Shown here piece after piece: positions 28,426 to 37,614 of a stretch of DNA of 64,000 nt. Below the pieces are notes generated by a model. The model made no database searches and was not told the origin of the DNA. It worked only from the letters and a program-made list of their open reading frames with translations. A program made the position numbers and the translations under genes. Where the stretch lies: contig NZ_OY787469.1 of NCBI RefSeq assembly GCF_963678835.1, positions 2,604,001-2,668,000 on the forward strand, read 5' to 3'. Every line of letters begins with the position of its first letter. Position 1 is the stretch's first letter. This DNA comes from an uncultured Desulfuromonas sp. (GTDB lineage: Bacteria > Desulfobacterota > Desulfuromonadia > Desulfuromonadales > Desulfuromonadaceae).

Positions 28426-31035
28426 CTAAAGCAGTTTTTTAAGTTCATCAAGCAGGTTTAACGCTTCAAGTGGGCTGAGTGTATTTACATCCACTTTCTG
28501 CAATTGCTTGCGCACCGGATCATCATCTGCATTGAACAACGACATCTGCGGGCTCTTGATCTGTTGCGGTTGTTGCCGACTCCGCGCCAGACGCGGCTCC
28601 CCCTGAGTGGAGAATTCACCACCTTCGAGATTCGCCAGAACCTCCTTGGCCCGACCGATAACGGCGTCAGGCAGGCCGGCCAGACGTGCCACCTGGATGC
28701 CGTAAGAATGGCTGGCGCCACCAGCAACAATTTTACGCAAAAAAACGATCTGGTCATTCCATTCGCGAACCGCAATATTGAAATTGGCAATCCGATCCCG
28801 TGTTAATGCCAGGTCGGTCAACTCATGATAGTGCGTGGCAAATAATGTTTTAGCAGCAACCTGATCGTTGTCATGCAAATATTCGGCCACCGCCCAGGCA
28901 ATACTGACACCATCAAAGGTTGACGTGCCGCGACCGATCTCATCGAGAATAATCAGACTGCGTGGTGTGGCATGGTTGAGGATATTGGCGGTCTCGCTCA
29001 TCTCCACCATAAAGGTGGACTGACCGCGTGCCAGATTGTCACTAGCGCCAACACGGGTAAAGATGCGGTCAACGACACCAATATGCGCGGATTTTGCCGG
29101 CACCAGACTGCCGACCTGAGCCATCAGGGTGATCAGCGCCACTTGCCGCATAAACGTTGATTTACCGGCCATGTTCGGTCCGGTGATGATTAATAATTGA
29201 TCAGTTTCAGTATCAAGTTGCACATCATTAGGGATGAAACGCTCCCCCAGATTCATACTTTCAATCACTGGATGGCGCCCCTCCTCGATCATCAGGCGGG
29301 TTCCCTGATCCATCACCGGCTGCACATAGTTGCGTTCATGCGCCACGGTGGCAAAACACACCATCACATCAAGCTGGGCCAACGCATCGGCGGTTTGCTG
29401 TATCCGCGCCCCTTGGGCGGCAACCTGGAGACGAATTTGTTGGAACAAGTCGTACTCAAGGGCAACCAGACGCTCTTCAGCGCCAAGAACTTTATCTTCG
29501 TACTCTTTGAGCTCAGGCGTAAAATAGCGCTCTGAATTGGCCAGAGTCTGTTTGCGTTCATACGACTCCGGAACTTTGCTGATCTGGGTTTTCGGCACAT
29601 CAATGTAGTAGCCAAACACTTTGTTGAAACGAACCTTCAGGGTGTTGATACCGGTCTGTTCACGCTCTTTTTTTTCCAGACCAATAATCCAGCTCTTACC
29701 TTCACGGCTGATCAGGCGTAATTCATCAAGCTCCTCATGGTAACCATCACGAATCAAGCCACCTTCACGCAACACGAACGGCGGATTTTCAGCAATGGTC
29801 GCAGAGATCAGCTGCAAGACATCGTCAAGTGGATCAATTGCGACGGACAAGGCCGTCCCCATAGTTGACTGCAGTTCGGAGGCCTGGGAAAGAATGGTCG
29901 GCAACTGTTCCAGCGAATGACGCAGAGCGACGAGGTCTTTAGCGTTAGCACTGGCCATGGAAATTCGCGCGCTGAGCCGTTCAAGATCATAGACATCATC
30001 AAGGCATTGAGCGAGCTCATCGCGCAACAGCGGTGCGTCGACCAGCTCGTTGACCAACTCATGGCGTTGAACAATGGCCCGACAATCAATAAGCGGCTGG
30101 TTGATCCATTGCCGCAATTTACGCCCACCCATGGCAGTCACGGTGCGATCCAATGCACCCAACAGCGAGCCATGGCGCTTACCATCGATAAGTGTCGCCG
30201 TCAGCTCTAGATTGCGCCGAGTGGCTTCGTCCAGCACCATGAAATCCTGAACATGATAGGTTTTAAGGGTGCGAATATGCTCTGCGGTGTTTTTCTGGGT
30301 TTCTTCGACATAATACAGCGCTGCGCCGGCGGCACAGATCGCGGCCGGCAGGTGTTGGCAGCCAAAGGCATCAAGGCTGTCACACTGGAAAAAGCGGTGA
30401 AGCCGTTGCTGTGCTTCGGCGCTTTCAAAAACCCATTCCGGCAGCACATTAACCATTCTGTCCTGAAAATGCCCAGCCAAATCGTCACGCAACACCTCTT
30501 CATCGCACTCGCACAACACAATCTCACGCGGCTGATTGCCGTCGATCTCACGGCCGAGATCCGCTGGCGACTCAACCGAGGTAACGCGAAATTCTCCCGT
30601 TGAAATATCGACGACGGCAACACCAAAAGAACGAGAACAGCGCGCCAGAACCATAAGGTAATTGTTCTCATCCGGGGTCAACATGTCGCTTTCGAGAACC
30701 ATTCCCGGTGTCACCACCCGCACGACTTCCCGCTTGACAATTCCTTTCACCGATTTCGGATCTTCCACCTGTTCGCAAACCGCAACTTTATGGCCACTGG
30801 CAACCAACTTGGCAATATAGGGTTGAGCACTGTGGTACGGCACGCCACACAGCGGTACTTCATCGTCGGAGTTTTTGTTACGCGAAGTCAGGGTGATATC
30901 GAGAATCCGCGCAGCTGTGACGGCATCATCCAGAAACATTTCATAAAAGTCACCGAGGCGGAAAAACAGGATCGCATCAGGATATTGACTTTTGATTTCG
31001 AGATATTGGCGCATCATTGGCGTGGGTGTAGCCAT
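28426..31035 (-). CDS. mutS: DNA mismatch repair protein MutS
   Basis: The protein has 869 residues. The mismatch-binding domain is seen in [15 protein letters not shown] (Phe-x-Glu near residue 30). The lever and clamp domains follow. The ATPase carries Walker [18 protein letters not shown], Walker [17 protein letters not shown] and the HYHELTDLA switch. The C-terminal [10 protein letters not shown] resembles beta-clamp and helical tail segments. GAGG lies upstream of the ATG. No mutL is in the window. Confidence 0.97.
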   Translation of the reverse strand: MATPTPMMRQYLEIKSQYPDAILFFRLGDFYEMFLDDAVTAARILDITLTSRNKNSDDEVPLCGVPYHSAQPYIAKLVASGHKVAVCEQVEDPKSVKGIVKREVVRVVTPGMVLESDMLTPDENNYLMVLARCSRSFGVAVVDISTGEFRVTSVESPADLGREIDGNQPREIVLCECDEEVLRDDLAGHFQDRMVNVLPEWVFESAEAQQRLHRFFQCDSLDAFGCQHLPAAICAAGAALYYVEETQKNTAEHIRTLKTYHVQDFMVLDEATRRNLELTATLIDGKRHGSLLGALDRTVTAMGGRKLRQWINQPLIDCRAIVQRHELVNELVDAPLLRDELAQCLDDVYDLERLSARISMASANAKDLVALRHSLEQLPTILSQASELQSTMGTALSVAIDPLDDVLQLISATIAENPPFVLREGGLIRDGYHEELDELRLISREGKSWIIGLEKKEREQTGINTLKVRFNKVFGYYIDVPKTQISKVPESYERKQTLANSERYFTPELKEYEDKVLGAEERLVALEYDLFQQIRLQVAAQGARIQQTADALAQLDVMVCFATVAHERNYVQPVMDQGTRLMIEEGRHPVIESMNLGERFIPNDVQLDTETDQLLIITGPNMAGKSTFMRQVALITLMAQVGSLVPAKSAHIGVVDRIFTRVGASDNLARGQSTFMVEMSETANILNHATPRSLIILDEIGRGTSTFDGVSIAWAVAEYLHDNDQVAAKTLFATHYHELTDLALTRDRIANFNIAVREWNDQIVFLRKIVAGGASHSYGIQVARLAGLPDAVIGRAKEVLANLEGGEFSTQGEPRLARSRQQPQQIKSPQMSLFNADDDPVRKQLQKVDVNTLSPLEALNLLDELKKLL

Positions 31036-31080
31036 GGGAACCTCAATAGAATTGGAGAGAAAGCAATGCAGATAGAACGA

Positions 31081-31114
31081 CGGATGCCGAAGCAGAGAAA
31101 CACTTCGGCATCCG
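31081..31114. terminator. Strong hairpin between lepB and mutS
   Basis: A perfect 12-bp stem CGGATGCCGAAG / CTTCGGCATCCG encloses a ten-base loop between lepB and mutS. It lacks a clear T tract on either strand, so it may be a weak terminator or an mRNA-stabilising or processing structure. Confidence 0.5.
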
Positions 31115-31121
31115 GGTAGAT

Positions 31122-31796
31122 TTAATCAATCAGGCGACCGATACGGTTGAATCGGGGCCAGTGTTCTTCACCGTCCCACGACCAATATTTGATAAATGCC
31201 TTGCCTTTAATCAGGTCACGATCGACAAAGCCCCAAAAGCGGCTGTCAAACGATCGATCGCGATTATCCCCCATAACAAAATACTGGCCGGGAGGCACCA
31301 CAAGTTTAGGCATAAAATCACGACGATCCTCGGGAGAAACGCGGGTACCGGGAAGAATCAACGACGAGTCCTTATGCACCTCCTGGGGAAGATCGTACAC
31401 CTCACCGTTGACATAAACACGCTTGTTACGCACTTCAACGGTATCGCCGGGGGTACCGACAATGCGCTTGATGAAATCACGCCGTTCCAGCCACGGCTTC
31501 TCTAAATCACCGGGAAATTCAAATACGATCACATCGCCGCGCTGTGGGTCCGTCAGCGGAAGAACCACCTTGTCGGTGAAAGGAATGTCTGTGCCGTAAA
31601 TAAACTTGCAGACCAGCAGGTGATCGCCGATCAACAGCGTGTCTTCCATGGACCCGGAGGGGATTTTAAACGCCTGAACAACAAACGTCCGGATGATCAA
31701 AGCAAGGATCGCTGCAACGAGCAGAGCTTCACCGTACTCACGGTACCAGGGTTTTTTCTGCTTGATTTCCTCTTTAAATTCAGGTGATTTAGTCAT
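31122..31796 (-). CDS. lepB: Signal peptidase I
   Basis: LepB cleaves signal peptides of exported proteins at the inner membrane. The protein has 224 residues: one N-terminal transmembrane helix ([20 protein letters not shown]), catalytic Ser in [20 protein letters not shown], catalytic Lys in [18 protein letters not shown], and the box [18 protein letters not shown]. It lies six bases after lepA, a common arrangement. Confidence 0.96.
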   Translation of the reverse strand: MTKSPEFKEEIKQKKPWYREYGEALLVAAILALIIRTFVVQAFKIPSGSMEDTLLIGDHLLVCKFIYGTDIPFTDKVVLPLTDPQRGDVIVFEFPGDLEKPWLERRDFIKRIVGTPGDTVEVRNKRVYVNGEVYDLPQEVHKDSSLILPGTRVSPEDRRDFMPKLVVPPGQYFVMGDNRDRSFDSRFWGFVDRDLIKGKAFIKYWSWDGEEHWPRFNRIGRLID

Positions 31797-31801
31797 ATTC
31801 C

Positions 31802-33601
31802 CTATTCTTTTACTTTAAGTATGGCCAAAAAGGCTTCCTGCGGCAATTCAACACTGCCGACCTGCTTCATACGCTTTTTACCCTCTTTTTGCTTTTCGAG
31901 CAATTTACGTTTACGAGAGATGTCACCACCATAGCATTTGGCTGTCACATCTTTACGCAACGCCTTAACCGTTTCGCGGGCAATAATTTTACCACCAACC
32001 GCCGCCTGGATGGCGACAACGTACTGTTGACGCGGAATGAATTCTTTCATTTTAGAAACCAGTTCTCGTCCGCGCGCCTGAGCTTTGTCATGATGGACAA
32101 TCAGCGACAGTGCGTCCACAGTGTCACCATTGATCATCACATTCATGCGCACCAGCTTACTGGGGCGGTAATCGAGCGGTTCGTAATCCAGCGACGCATA
32201 GCCGCGACTGATTGACTTGAGCCGGTCGTAAAAATCCATGACAATCTCGTTGAGTGGCAGCTCATAAACGATCATCACCCGGGTTTCGGTCAAATATTTG
32301 ATCTCGCGCTGAACGCCGCGTTTCTCTTCACACAGAGCCAGAATCGCACCGACAAACTCGTTCGGCACATGAATCGACGCCAGAATGAAAGGTTCTTCGA
32401 TCCTGTCAATATACTGCACCTCAGGCAGCTTGTTGGCACTGTCAACATGGATTAATTCATTTTTAACCGTTGTCACCTGATAAACAACCGTCGGCGCTGT
32501 GGTGATCAGGTCAATATTGAACTCACGCTCCAGACGTTCCTGGATGATCTCCATGTGCAGAAGACCGAGAAAGCCGCAACGGAATCCAAAGCCCAATGCC
32601 ACGGAATTCTCCGGCTCATAACTGATGGAGCCGTCGTTGAGCTGAAGTTTTTCCAGAGCATCACGTAACAAGTCGTATTCACTGGTGTCGATGGGATAAA
32701 GCCCAGAGAACACCATCGGTTTAACTTCCTGAAACCCAGGCAGAGCGCTATCGGCTCGCTTGTGAAAATGGGTGATGGTATCACCAACCTTAGCGTCTTG
32801 AACAACCTTGACCCCGGCGACCACAAATCCAACCTCACCGGCTTTAAGGGAGTTTTGAGCAACGGCCCCCGGAGAAAATACGCCGACTTTGAGCACTTCG
32901 TAACTGCCCTTGCTGGCCATCAGATATATTTTATCGCCTTTCTTGATCTCGCCGTCGATAATTCGCACCATGACGACAACCCCCTGATACGAGTCATACC
33001 AGGAATCAAAAATCAGCGCCTTCAACGGTGCATCAACATCCCCTTGTGGCGCAGGGACCTGCTGAACGATTCGTTCAAGAATGTCATGGATACCAATGCC
33101 CTCTTTAGCGCTGGCAACGATGGCATCACTGGTATCAAGACCGATAATATCTTCAATCTCTTCTTTTACCCGTTCCGGATCAGCTCCAGGCAGATCAACC
33201 TTATTCAAAACAGGAAAGATTTCCAGATCTTCATCCAGAGCAAGATAAACATTCGCCAGGGTCTGGGCTTCAACGCCCTGTGAGGCATCGACCACCAGCA
33301 GCGCACCTTCACAGGCCGTCAGGGAACGGCTCACTTCATAGGTGAAGTCGACATGCCCCGGCGTGTCGATCAGATTGAGGGTATAGTCCTCACCATTGTC
33401 AGCACGATATTTCAGGCAAACCGCCTGAGCCTTGATGGTAATCCCCCGCTCACGCTCCAAGTCCATCTTGTCGAGAAACTGGTCGGTTTTTTCCCGATCA
33501 CTGACGGTGCCGGTGTCCTCAAGAAGACGGTCTGCCAGCGTTGATTTGCCGTGGTCAATATGGGCAATGATGGAAAAATTGCGAATATTTTTCTGGTTCA
33601 T
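31802..33601 (-). CDS. lepA: Elongation factor 4 (LepA)
   Basis: LepA is a ribosome-bound translational GTPase that back-translocates or assists initiation. The protein has 599 residues with G1 [16 protein letters not shown]3 [17 protein letters not shown]4 [14 protein letters not shown]-like domains III and V, and the family-specific C-terminal domain ending in [21 protein letters not shown]. Full length. First gene of the lepA-lepB pair. Confidence 0.97.
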   Translation of the reverse strand: MNQKNIRNFSIIAHIDHGKSTLADRLLEDTGTVSDREKTDQFLDKMDLERERGITIKAQAVCLKYRADNGEDYTLNLIDTPGHVDFTYEVSRSLTACEGALLVVDASQGVEAQTLANVYLALDEDLEIFPVLNKVDLPGADPERVKEEIEDIIGLDTSDAIVASAKEGIGIHDILERIVQQVPAPQGDVDAPLKALIFDSWYDSYQGVVVMVRIIDGEIKKGDKIYLMASKGSYEVLKVGVFSPGAVAQNSLKAGEVGFVVAGVKVVQDAKVGDTITHFHKRADSALPGFQEVKPMVFSGLYPIDTSEYDLLRDALEKLQLNDGSISYEPENSVALGFGFRCGFLGLLHMEIIQERLEREFNIDLITTAPTVVYQVTTVKNELIHVDSANKLPEVQYIDRIEEPFILASIHVPNEFVGAILALCEEKRGVQREIKYLTETRVMIVYELPLNEIVMDFYDRLKSISRGYASLDYEPLDYRPSKLVRMNVMINGDTVDALSLIVHHDKAQARGRELVSKMKEFIPRQQYVVAIQAAVGGKIIARETVKALRKDVTAKCYGGDISRKRKLLEKQKEGKKRMKQVGSVELPQEAFLAILKVKE

Positions 33602-33878
33602 AAATCCTCATCATAGGTTCTATTCAAGCGGATGTAAGACTAGTCAGAATCGTGTTTTTTGTAAAGAAATAATCCTGTCAGGCCGTTGAAAGTCCTCTGT
33701 GTCAGTCCTGTGATGACAAACTGAAGCATTTCACGCCGGATAACACCTTAATTAGTGCGTGCCAGTGTCCTGTGTGGTTCGGTTTGTATGGAATTCTGAA
33801 TCATTTTTTCTACTGACAAAGCGTGCCGCCGCAGGCCCAGTACCCGAACACACTTGACTTTGTCATCGGAGTGCCCCT

Positions 33879-33903
33879 GTCGGAGCGAATTTATTCGCGA
33901 ATT
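33879..33903. repeat. REP-like palindrome
   Basis: GTCGGAGCGAATTTATTCGC followed by GAATT contains the palindrome GCGAAT-TTA-TTCGC preceded by GGA. This is the head-and-stem layout of REP elements known in Pseudomonas and other proteobacteria (GGAGCGnnnnnnnCGCGAA). Only one copy was found in the window. Confidence 0.5.
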
Positions 33904-33976
33904 GTTCTGGTCCTTGATACGTAGACCAGCAAAAGGGGCCAGAATTGGACGATAAAACGAACCGTACAAAAACCTG

Positions 33977-34036
33977 TCCTTGATTTTGATCGCCGGTCCA
34001 TGGGCTCCACAGCCTGTTTTCCTACAGCCTGCCAGG
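33977..34036 (+). repeat. Imperfect 60-bp repeat, copy A
   Basis: The copy starts TCCTTGAT, contains GTCCATGGG and ends CAGCCTGCCA. It aligns without large gaps to 34567-34626, about three quarters identical. No coding function seen. Confidence 0.55.
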
Positions 34037-34064
34037 ACGCTCTCATTCCATCCACTCTCATGGG

Positions 34065-34092
34065 TGAAAAATCCAGAATGGGATTTTTTTCA
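34065..34092. repeat. Inverted repeat TGAAAAATCC / GGATTTTTTTCA
   Basis: A near-perfect 10-bp inverted repeat around a six-base loop. Related palindromes with the form TTGAAAA..CCC..GGG..TTTTCA occur at 34479-34503 and 44457-44488, so it may be a dispersed family. Confidence 0.5.
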
Positions 34093-34205
34093 ACATCCAG
34101 CTAATCCTTTGGCTGTCAGCGGACGATAAGTTAATCACTTGAGCAAAAAACGAGCTGCGCCTCCTAACTGAGTGTGATTATAGCGACAAAGGAATGAGAG
34201 AATAG

Positions 34206-34466
34206 ATGACGCAACCGAGCCCGAAACCTCACAAGTCCTACTCTGTTCGCCAGCAACCTTATCGAGATTCCGGTATGTTCAAACATGTCGGTTTTGACTT
34301 GATCTCAGTGTTGTTGATCCTGGTTACCGTTTCCAGCCTGACGCTGGCGGCTGTTCATGTCTTATGTAACAGCAGCGCCGACATCGCCGACCATCATGAT
34401 GACAACGAAACCCTGGTTCCTGCCATCTATCTTCAACCGGAGGGCAATGACTCCGTGTCCATCTAA
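34206..34466 (+). CDS. Small single-pass membrane protein (86 aa), unknown
   Basis: The protein has 86 residues: a polar N-terminus, one transmembrane helix (FDLISVLLILVTVSSLTLAAV) and an acidic His/Asp-rich tail (SADIADHHDDNE). A purine-rich GGAATGAGAG precedes the ATG. No family is recognised. It sits between two copies of a dispersed repeat, so it may be spurious or recently acquired. Confidence 0.4.
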   Translation: MTQPSPKPHKSYSVRQQPYRDSGMFKHVGFDLISVLLILVTVSSLTLAAVHVLCNSSADIADHHDDNETLVPAIYLQPEGNDSVSI

Positions 34467-34566
34467 CATGGATAGTTGAAAACATCCCATTCGGGGGCTT
34501 TTCAGCGGCGCAAGCCGAAAATGCGATTTCCGTCTTACTGACAACATCAAGGACTTAAAAAACAGC

Positions 34567-34626
34567 TCCTTGATGTTGGTCGCCCGTCCATGGGTTCCTC
34601 CGGCTTTTTTCAACAGCCTGCCAAAA
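34567..34626 (+). repeat. Imperfect 60-bp repeat, copy B
   Basis: Second copy of the element at 33977-34036 in the same orientation: TCCTTGAT, GTCCATGGG and CAGCCTGCCA are shared in the same spacing. A palindrome with TTGAAAACATCCC and GGGGGCTTTTCAG (about 34477-34504) lies just upstream. Confidence 0.55.
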
Positions 34627-34735
34627 TCTGTCGCAGTTCCAACCTTCATCTGGCAGCATCGCAACAACATCAATTGAGCGCGACGTATAAAATTCTCAGT
34701 TGCGCTCCAGGCGCGCCAAATGCTACATAAAAGAG

Positions 34736-35161
34736 ATGGACCCTATAGCTGATTTTACATTTCTCGATTTTCGTATTCGTCGCCTCAATTTTTCTCTCAA
34801 TGAAAAATTCAACGGCAAACAATCGTCAACCAAAGTTCAGACGGAATTCAAAATTCGTCATGAGCGCAATAAAAATCGCATGCGCGTCTATATGACCATC
34901 ACCTTCTCAGAAGAGAAGGCACCCTTTCACATTGAAATTGAAGGAATGGCTCTGTTCGACCTCAATCGTACATTTGAAGAGACAGAACTCGAACTGCTGA
35001 CCAACAACTACTGTTCCGCCGCGATGTTTCCCTATCTGCGTGAAGCCATTGCCGACATCACCCGCCGTGCCGGGTTTCCGCCACTCCACATCCCTCAGGT
35101 TGATTTCAGCCGGGTTTTCAGTAAAAAATCGGCTGAAAGTGCGATTCATACCCTGCATTAA
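34736..35161 (+). CDS. SecB-like chaperone-fold protein
   Basis: The protein has 141 residues. The C-terminal part, MFPYLREAIADITRRAGFPPLHIPQVDFSRVF, follows the SecB pattern (F-P-Y-x-R-E ... G-F-P-x-L ... P-V-D/N-F), and the preceding beta-rich half fits the SecB fold. SecB-like proteins can be export chaperones or toxin-antitoxin chaperones, but no toxin-antitoxin pair is adjacent. ATG 34736 is chosen over an upstream TTG. The ribosome site is weak. Confidence 0.65.
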   Translation: MDPIADFTFLDFRIRRLNFSLNEKFNGKQSSTKVQTEFKIRHERNKNRMRVYMTITFSEEKAPFHIEIEGMALFDLNRTFEETELELLTNNYCSAAMFPYLREAIADITRRAGFPPLHIPQVDFSRVFSKKSAESAIHTLH

Positions 35162-35205
35162 TCGTTGTCATGGATCGGGCTACTTAAGAATCATTCTTTT
35201 TTTAA

Positions 35206-35234
35206 TTGACAACGGCCGCAAGGTTATTTATAAC
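35206..35234 (+). promoter_or_regulatory. Sigma-70 promoter of the rubrerythrin gene
   Basis: A perfect TTGACA (35206-35211), a 17-base spacer and TATAAC (35229-35234) lie 50 bases upstream of the ATG. This is the clearest vegetative promoter in the window. Confidence 0.75.
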
Positions 35235-35283
35235 CCATTTTGTTTTCTAATCAACAACACAACGTTTAAGGAGAATAACCAAC

Positions 35284-35832
35284 ATGAAAAAATGGGTTTG
35301 TACAGTATGCGGTTACATTCACGAAGGCGAAACAGCTCCGGACAAATGTCCTCAATGTGGTGTTGGCGCGGACAAATTTGAAGAACAACAAAGCACTGAT
35401 GGTTTGGCCTGGGCAGATGAACACCGCATTGGTGTTGCAAAAGATGTTGATCCTGAAATCCTCGAAGGGCTGCGCGCCAACTTTACCGGCGAGTGCACTG
35501 AAGTCGGTATGTATCTGGCCATGAGCCGTCAAGCTGACCGCGAAGGCTACCCTGAAGTTGCCGAAGCATACAAACGCATTGCCTGGGAAGAAGCTGAGCA
35601 CGCGGCCAAATTCGCTGAACTGCTTGGTGAAGTCGTGGTTGGCGACACCAAGACGAACCTGCAGATGCGCGTTGATGCTGAGCATGGTGCTTGTGCCGGC
35701 AAGAAAAAACTCGCTACCCGCGCCAAGGAACTTAATCTCGACGCGATTCACGACACTGTTCACGAAATGTGTAAAGATGAAGCACGCCACGGTATGGCTT
35801 TCGCCGGCCTGCTCAAGCGATTCTTCTCTTAA
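35284..35832 (+). CDS. Reverse-type rubrerythrin (rubredoxin domain first)
   Basis: This non-haem iron peroxidase protects anaerobes from hydrogen peroxide. The protein has 182 residues. Residues 1-35 are a rubredoxin domain with [10 protein letters not shown] and CPQCGVG. The ferritin-like di-iron domain follows, with Glu in [26 protein letters not shown] and [13 protein letters not shown]. The order is the reverse of classical rubrerythrin, as in NADH peroxidase-type reverse rubrerythrins of anaerobes. AAGGAG precedes the ATG. It is monocistronic, with its own promoter and terminator. Confidence 0.93.
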   Translation: MKKWVCTVCGYIHEGETAPDKCPQCGVGADKFEEQQSTDGLAWADEHRIGVAKDVDPEILEGLRANFTGECTEVGMYLAMSRQADREGYPEVAEAYKRIAWEEAEHAAKFAELLGEVVVGDTKTNLQMRVDAEHGACAGKKKLATRAKELNLDAIHDTVHEMCKDEARHGMAFAGLLKRFFS

Positions 35833-35852
35833 TATATTTTCTTGCATCTATG

Positions 35853-35888
35853 AAAAAACGCTGCCTGTTTCAGGCGGCGTTTTTTTTT
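35853..35888 (+). terminator. Terminator after rubrerythrin
   Basis: ACGCTGCCTG pairs with CAGGCGGCGT around a TTT loop and is followed by a run of T (to 35888), with matching A's on the 5' side. A typical intrinsic terminator. Confidence 0.85.
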
Positions 35889-35988
35889 GCCTTCACCGGC
35901 GGAAAGTGGCATAATTGCCCTTTTGCAATGCTTCCTGAGAGACTCCAAATTTACGCATCAATTTCACGATGAAAGTTTTAAGATTATC

Positions 35989-37614
35989 ATGACTTATGAG
36001 CAATCTCCTTTAGGTCGTCTCATTCCGTCTACAGAACAATCCCTGTCGACAGTGGACACTTCGACCTTGCGTGATGCACTAATGAAACTAACCGCACCGG
36101 TCTGCGTCACGGACAAGGGGGTAAGCAGCGGGGGCACGGTAACTTTCGACCCTCAGTCTACCCTGGGCGCTCCTTTAACCGGACTGGCCCTGCCCCTTCC
36201 GCTTGAATGCTGCGGCGATGTCGGTTTTTGTGCGACACATGGCGTCCGTTATCCCATGGTGGGGGGTTCCATGGCTAAGGGCATCAGTTCAGCCGCTATG
36301 GTGATTGAGCTTGGCCGACATGGCATGCTGGGATTTTTTGGTTCAGCAGGTCTTCCCCTGGAAACCGTGGATGCTACGATTACCCAGCTGCAGCAAGCGC
36401 TTCCAGAGGGTCCGTTTGGGGTCAATCTGATCCACAGCCCCAATGAACCAGACCTGGAAAATGCTCTGGTTGATCTCTACCTGAAGCGCAACGTACATCT
36501 TATTGAAGCCTCGGCTTTTTTATCTTTGAGTCCGGCTGTGGTGCGTTATCGTCTTCATGGTATTCATCGTGATAATCAGGGAAATATTGTCACGCCGAAC
36601 CGAATTATTGCCAAAGTATCCCGAGAGGAAGTTGCCCGCCACTTTCTGTCGCCGCCACCACAGAAGTTGCTCGACGAACTGGTTTCTCAACAGATCATTA
36701 CCGCCGAGCAGGCTGCGCTGGCACGTCTGATTCCCATGGCCGAAGATGTGACCGCCGAAGCAGACTCCGGCGGCCATACCGACAACCGCCCGGCGTTATC
36801 GTTATTTCCGACCATCTGCGCACTGCGCGATGCGCTTCATCAGCAGTTCGGCTACACCACCAAACCACGTATAGGATTGGGCGGCGGCATTGCCACGCCG
36901 ACTGCTGCCGCAGCAGCCATTGCCATGGGCGCAGCTTATCTGGTCACGGGAACCGTTAACCAGGCGTGTTGCGAATCCGGTACATCTGACATTGTTCGCC
37001 AGATGCTGGCGGACGCTCGCCAGGCCGATATTGCCATGGCTCCGGCCGCGGATATGTTTGAGATGGGCGTTGATGTCCAGGTGTTAAAACGTGGCACCAT
37101 GTTTTCCATGCGCGCCGCCAAACTGTATGAACTGTATAAACAGTACGCCAGTCTTGACCAGCTACCAGCCGATGAGCGCGACAAGTTGGAAAAGACCTTT
37201 TTCCGTGCTTCGCTCAACGAGGTCTGGAACAGCACCCGGGCGTTTTTTCTCAAACGTGACCCGCGCCAGGTGCAGCGAGCCGAGCAAGACCCCAAACATC
37301 TGATGGCGTTGGTGTTCCGTTCCTACCTTGGTCAAGCCACTCATTGGGCAAACGACGGCGAAGAGAGCCGCAGAATGGACTATCAGATCTGGTGCGGCCC
37401 GTCCATGGGAGCCTTCAACGAATGGGTTCGCGGCAGCTTTCTCGAACAACCACACCAACGACGGGTGGTTTGCGTCAATCTCAACATTCTTTTCGGTGCG
37501 GCCGTACTGACTCGGGCCAATACCCTGCGTCGGCAAGGCGTTATCCTCAACGATTCCGACCTGCTGACCGCACCATTAACCACTGAACAGATCAAGGAGT
37601 GCCTACGTGACTGA
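35989..37614 (+). CDS. pfaD: PfaD-family enoyl reductase-like protein of a lipid synthase
   Basis: The protein has 541 residues of the PfaD/2-nitropropane dioxygenase-like FMN family, which supplies trans-acting enoyl reduction to PfaA-type synthases. Seen are FCATHGVRYPMVGGSMAKGISSA, the FMN barrel segments GMLGFFGSAGLPLE and EGPFGVNLIHSPNEP, the glycine motif RIGLGGGIATPTAAAAAIAMGAAYLVTGTVNQ, and the family tail DYQIWCGPSMGAFNEWVRGSFLE. ATG 35989 gives the usual length; an upstream frame to 35887 runs through the terminator of the previous gene. It overlaps the synthase gene by eight bases. Confidence 0.9.
   Translation: MTYEQSPLGRLIPSTEQSLSTVDTSTLRDALMKLTAPVCVTDKGVSSGGTVTFDPQSTLGAPLTGLALPLPLECCGDVGFCATHGVRYPMVGGSMAKGISSAAMVIELGRHGMLGFFGSAGLPLETVDATITQLQQALPEGPFGVNLIHSPNEPDLENALVDLYLKRNVHLIEASAFLSLSPAVVRYRLHGIHRDNQGNIVTPNRIIAKVSREEVARHFLSPPPQKLLDELVSQQIITAEQAALARLIPMAEDVTAEADSGGHTDNRPALSLFPTICALRDALHQQFGYTTKPRIGLGGGIATPTAAAAAIAMGAAYLVTGTVNQACCESGTSDIVRQMLADARQADIAMAPAADMFEMGVDVQVLKRGTMFSMRAAKLYELYKQYASLDQLPADERDKLEKTFFRASLNEVWNSTRAFFLKRDPRQVQRAEQDPKHLMALVFRSYLGQATHWANDGEESRRMDYQIWCGPSMGAFNEWVRGSFLEQPHQRRVVCVNLNILFGAAVLTRANTLRRQGVILNDSDLLTAPLTTEQIKECLRD

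Larger units (their letters stand above)
33602..34205. repeat. Repeat-rich intergenic region without a supported gene
   Basis: This 604-bp gap holds a REP-like palindrome (33879-33903, core GCGAATTTATTCGC), one copy of a roughly 60-bp imperfect repeat (33977-34036) and a short inverted repeat (34065-34092). Small frames here lack ribosome sites and family resemblance. Confidence 0.6.

Noticed and set aside
33748-33969. Minus-strand frame of 73 codons in the lepA upstream gap
   Set aside because: No ribosome site, basic composition without a family, and it runs through a REP-like palindrome; probably repeat-derived.
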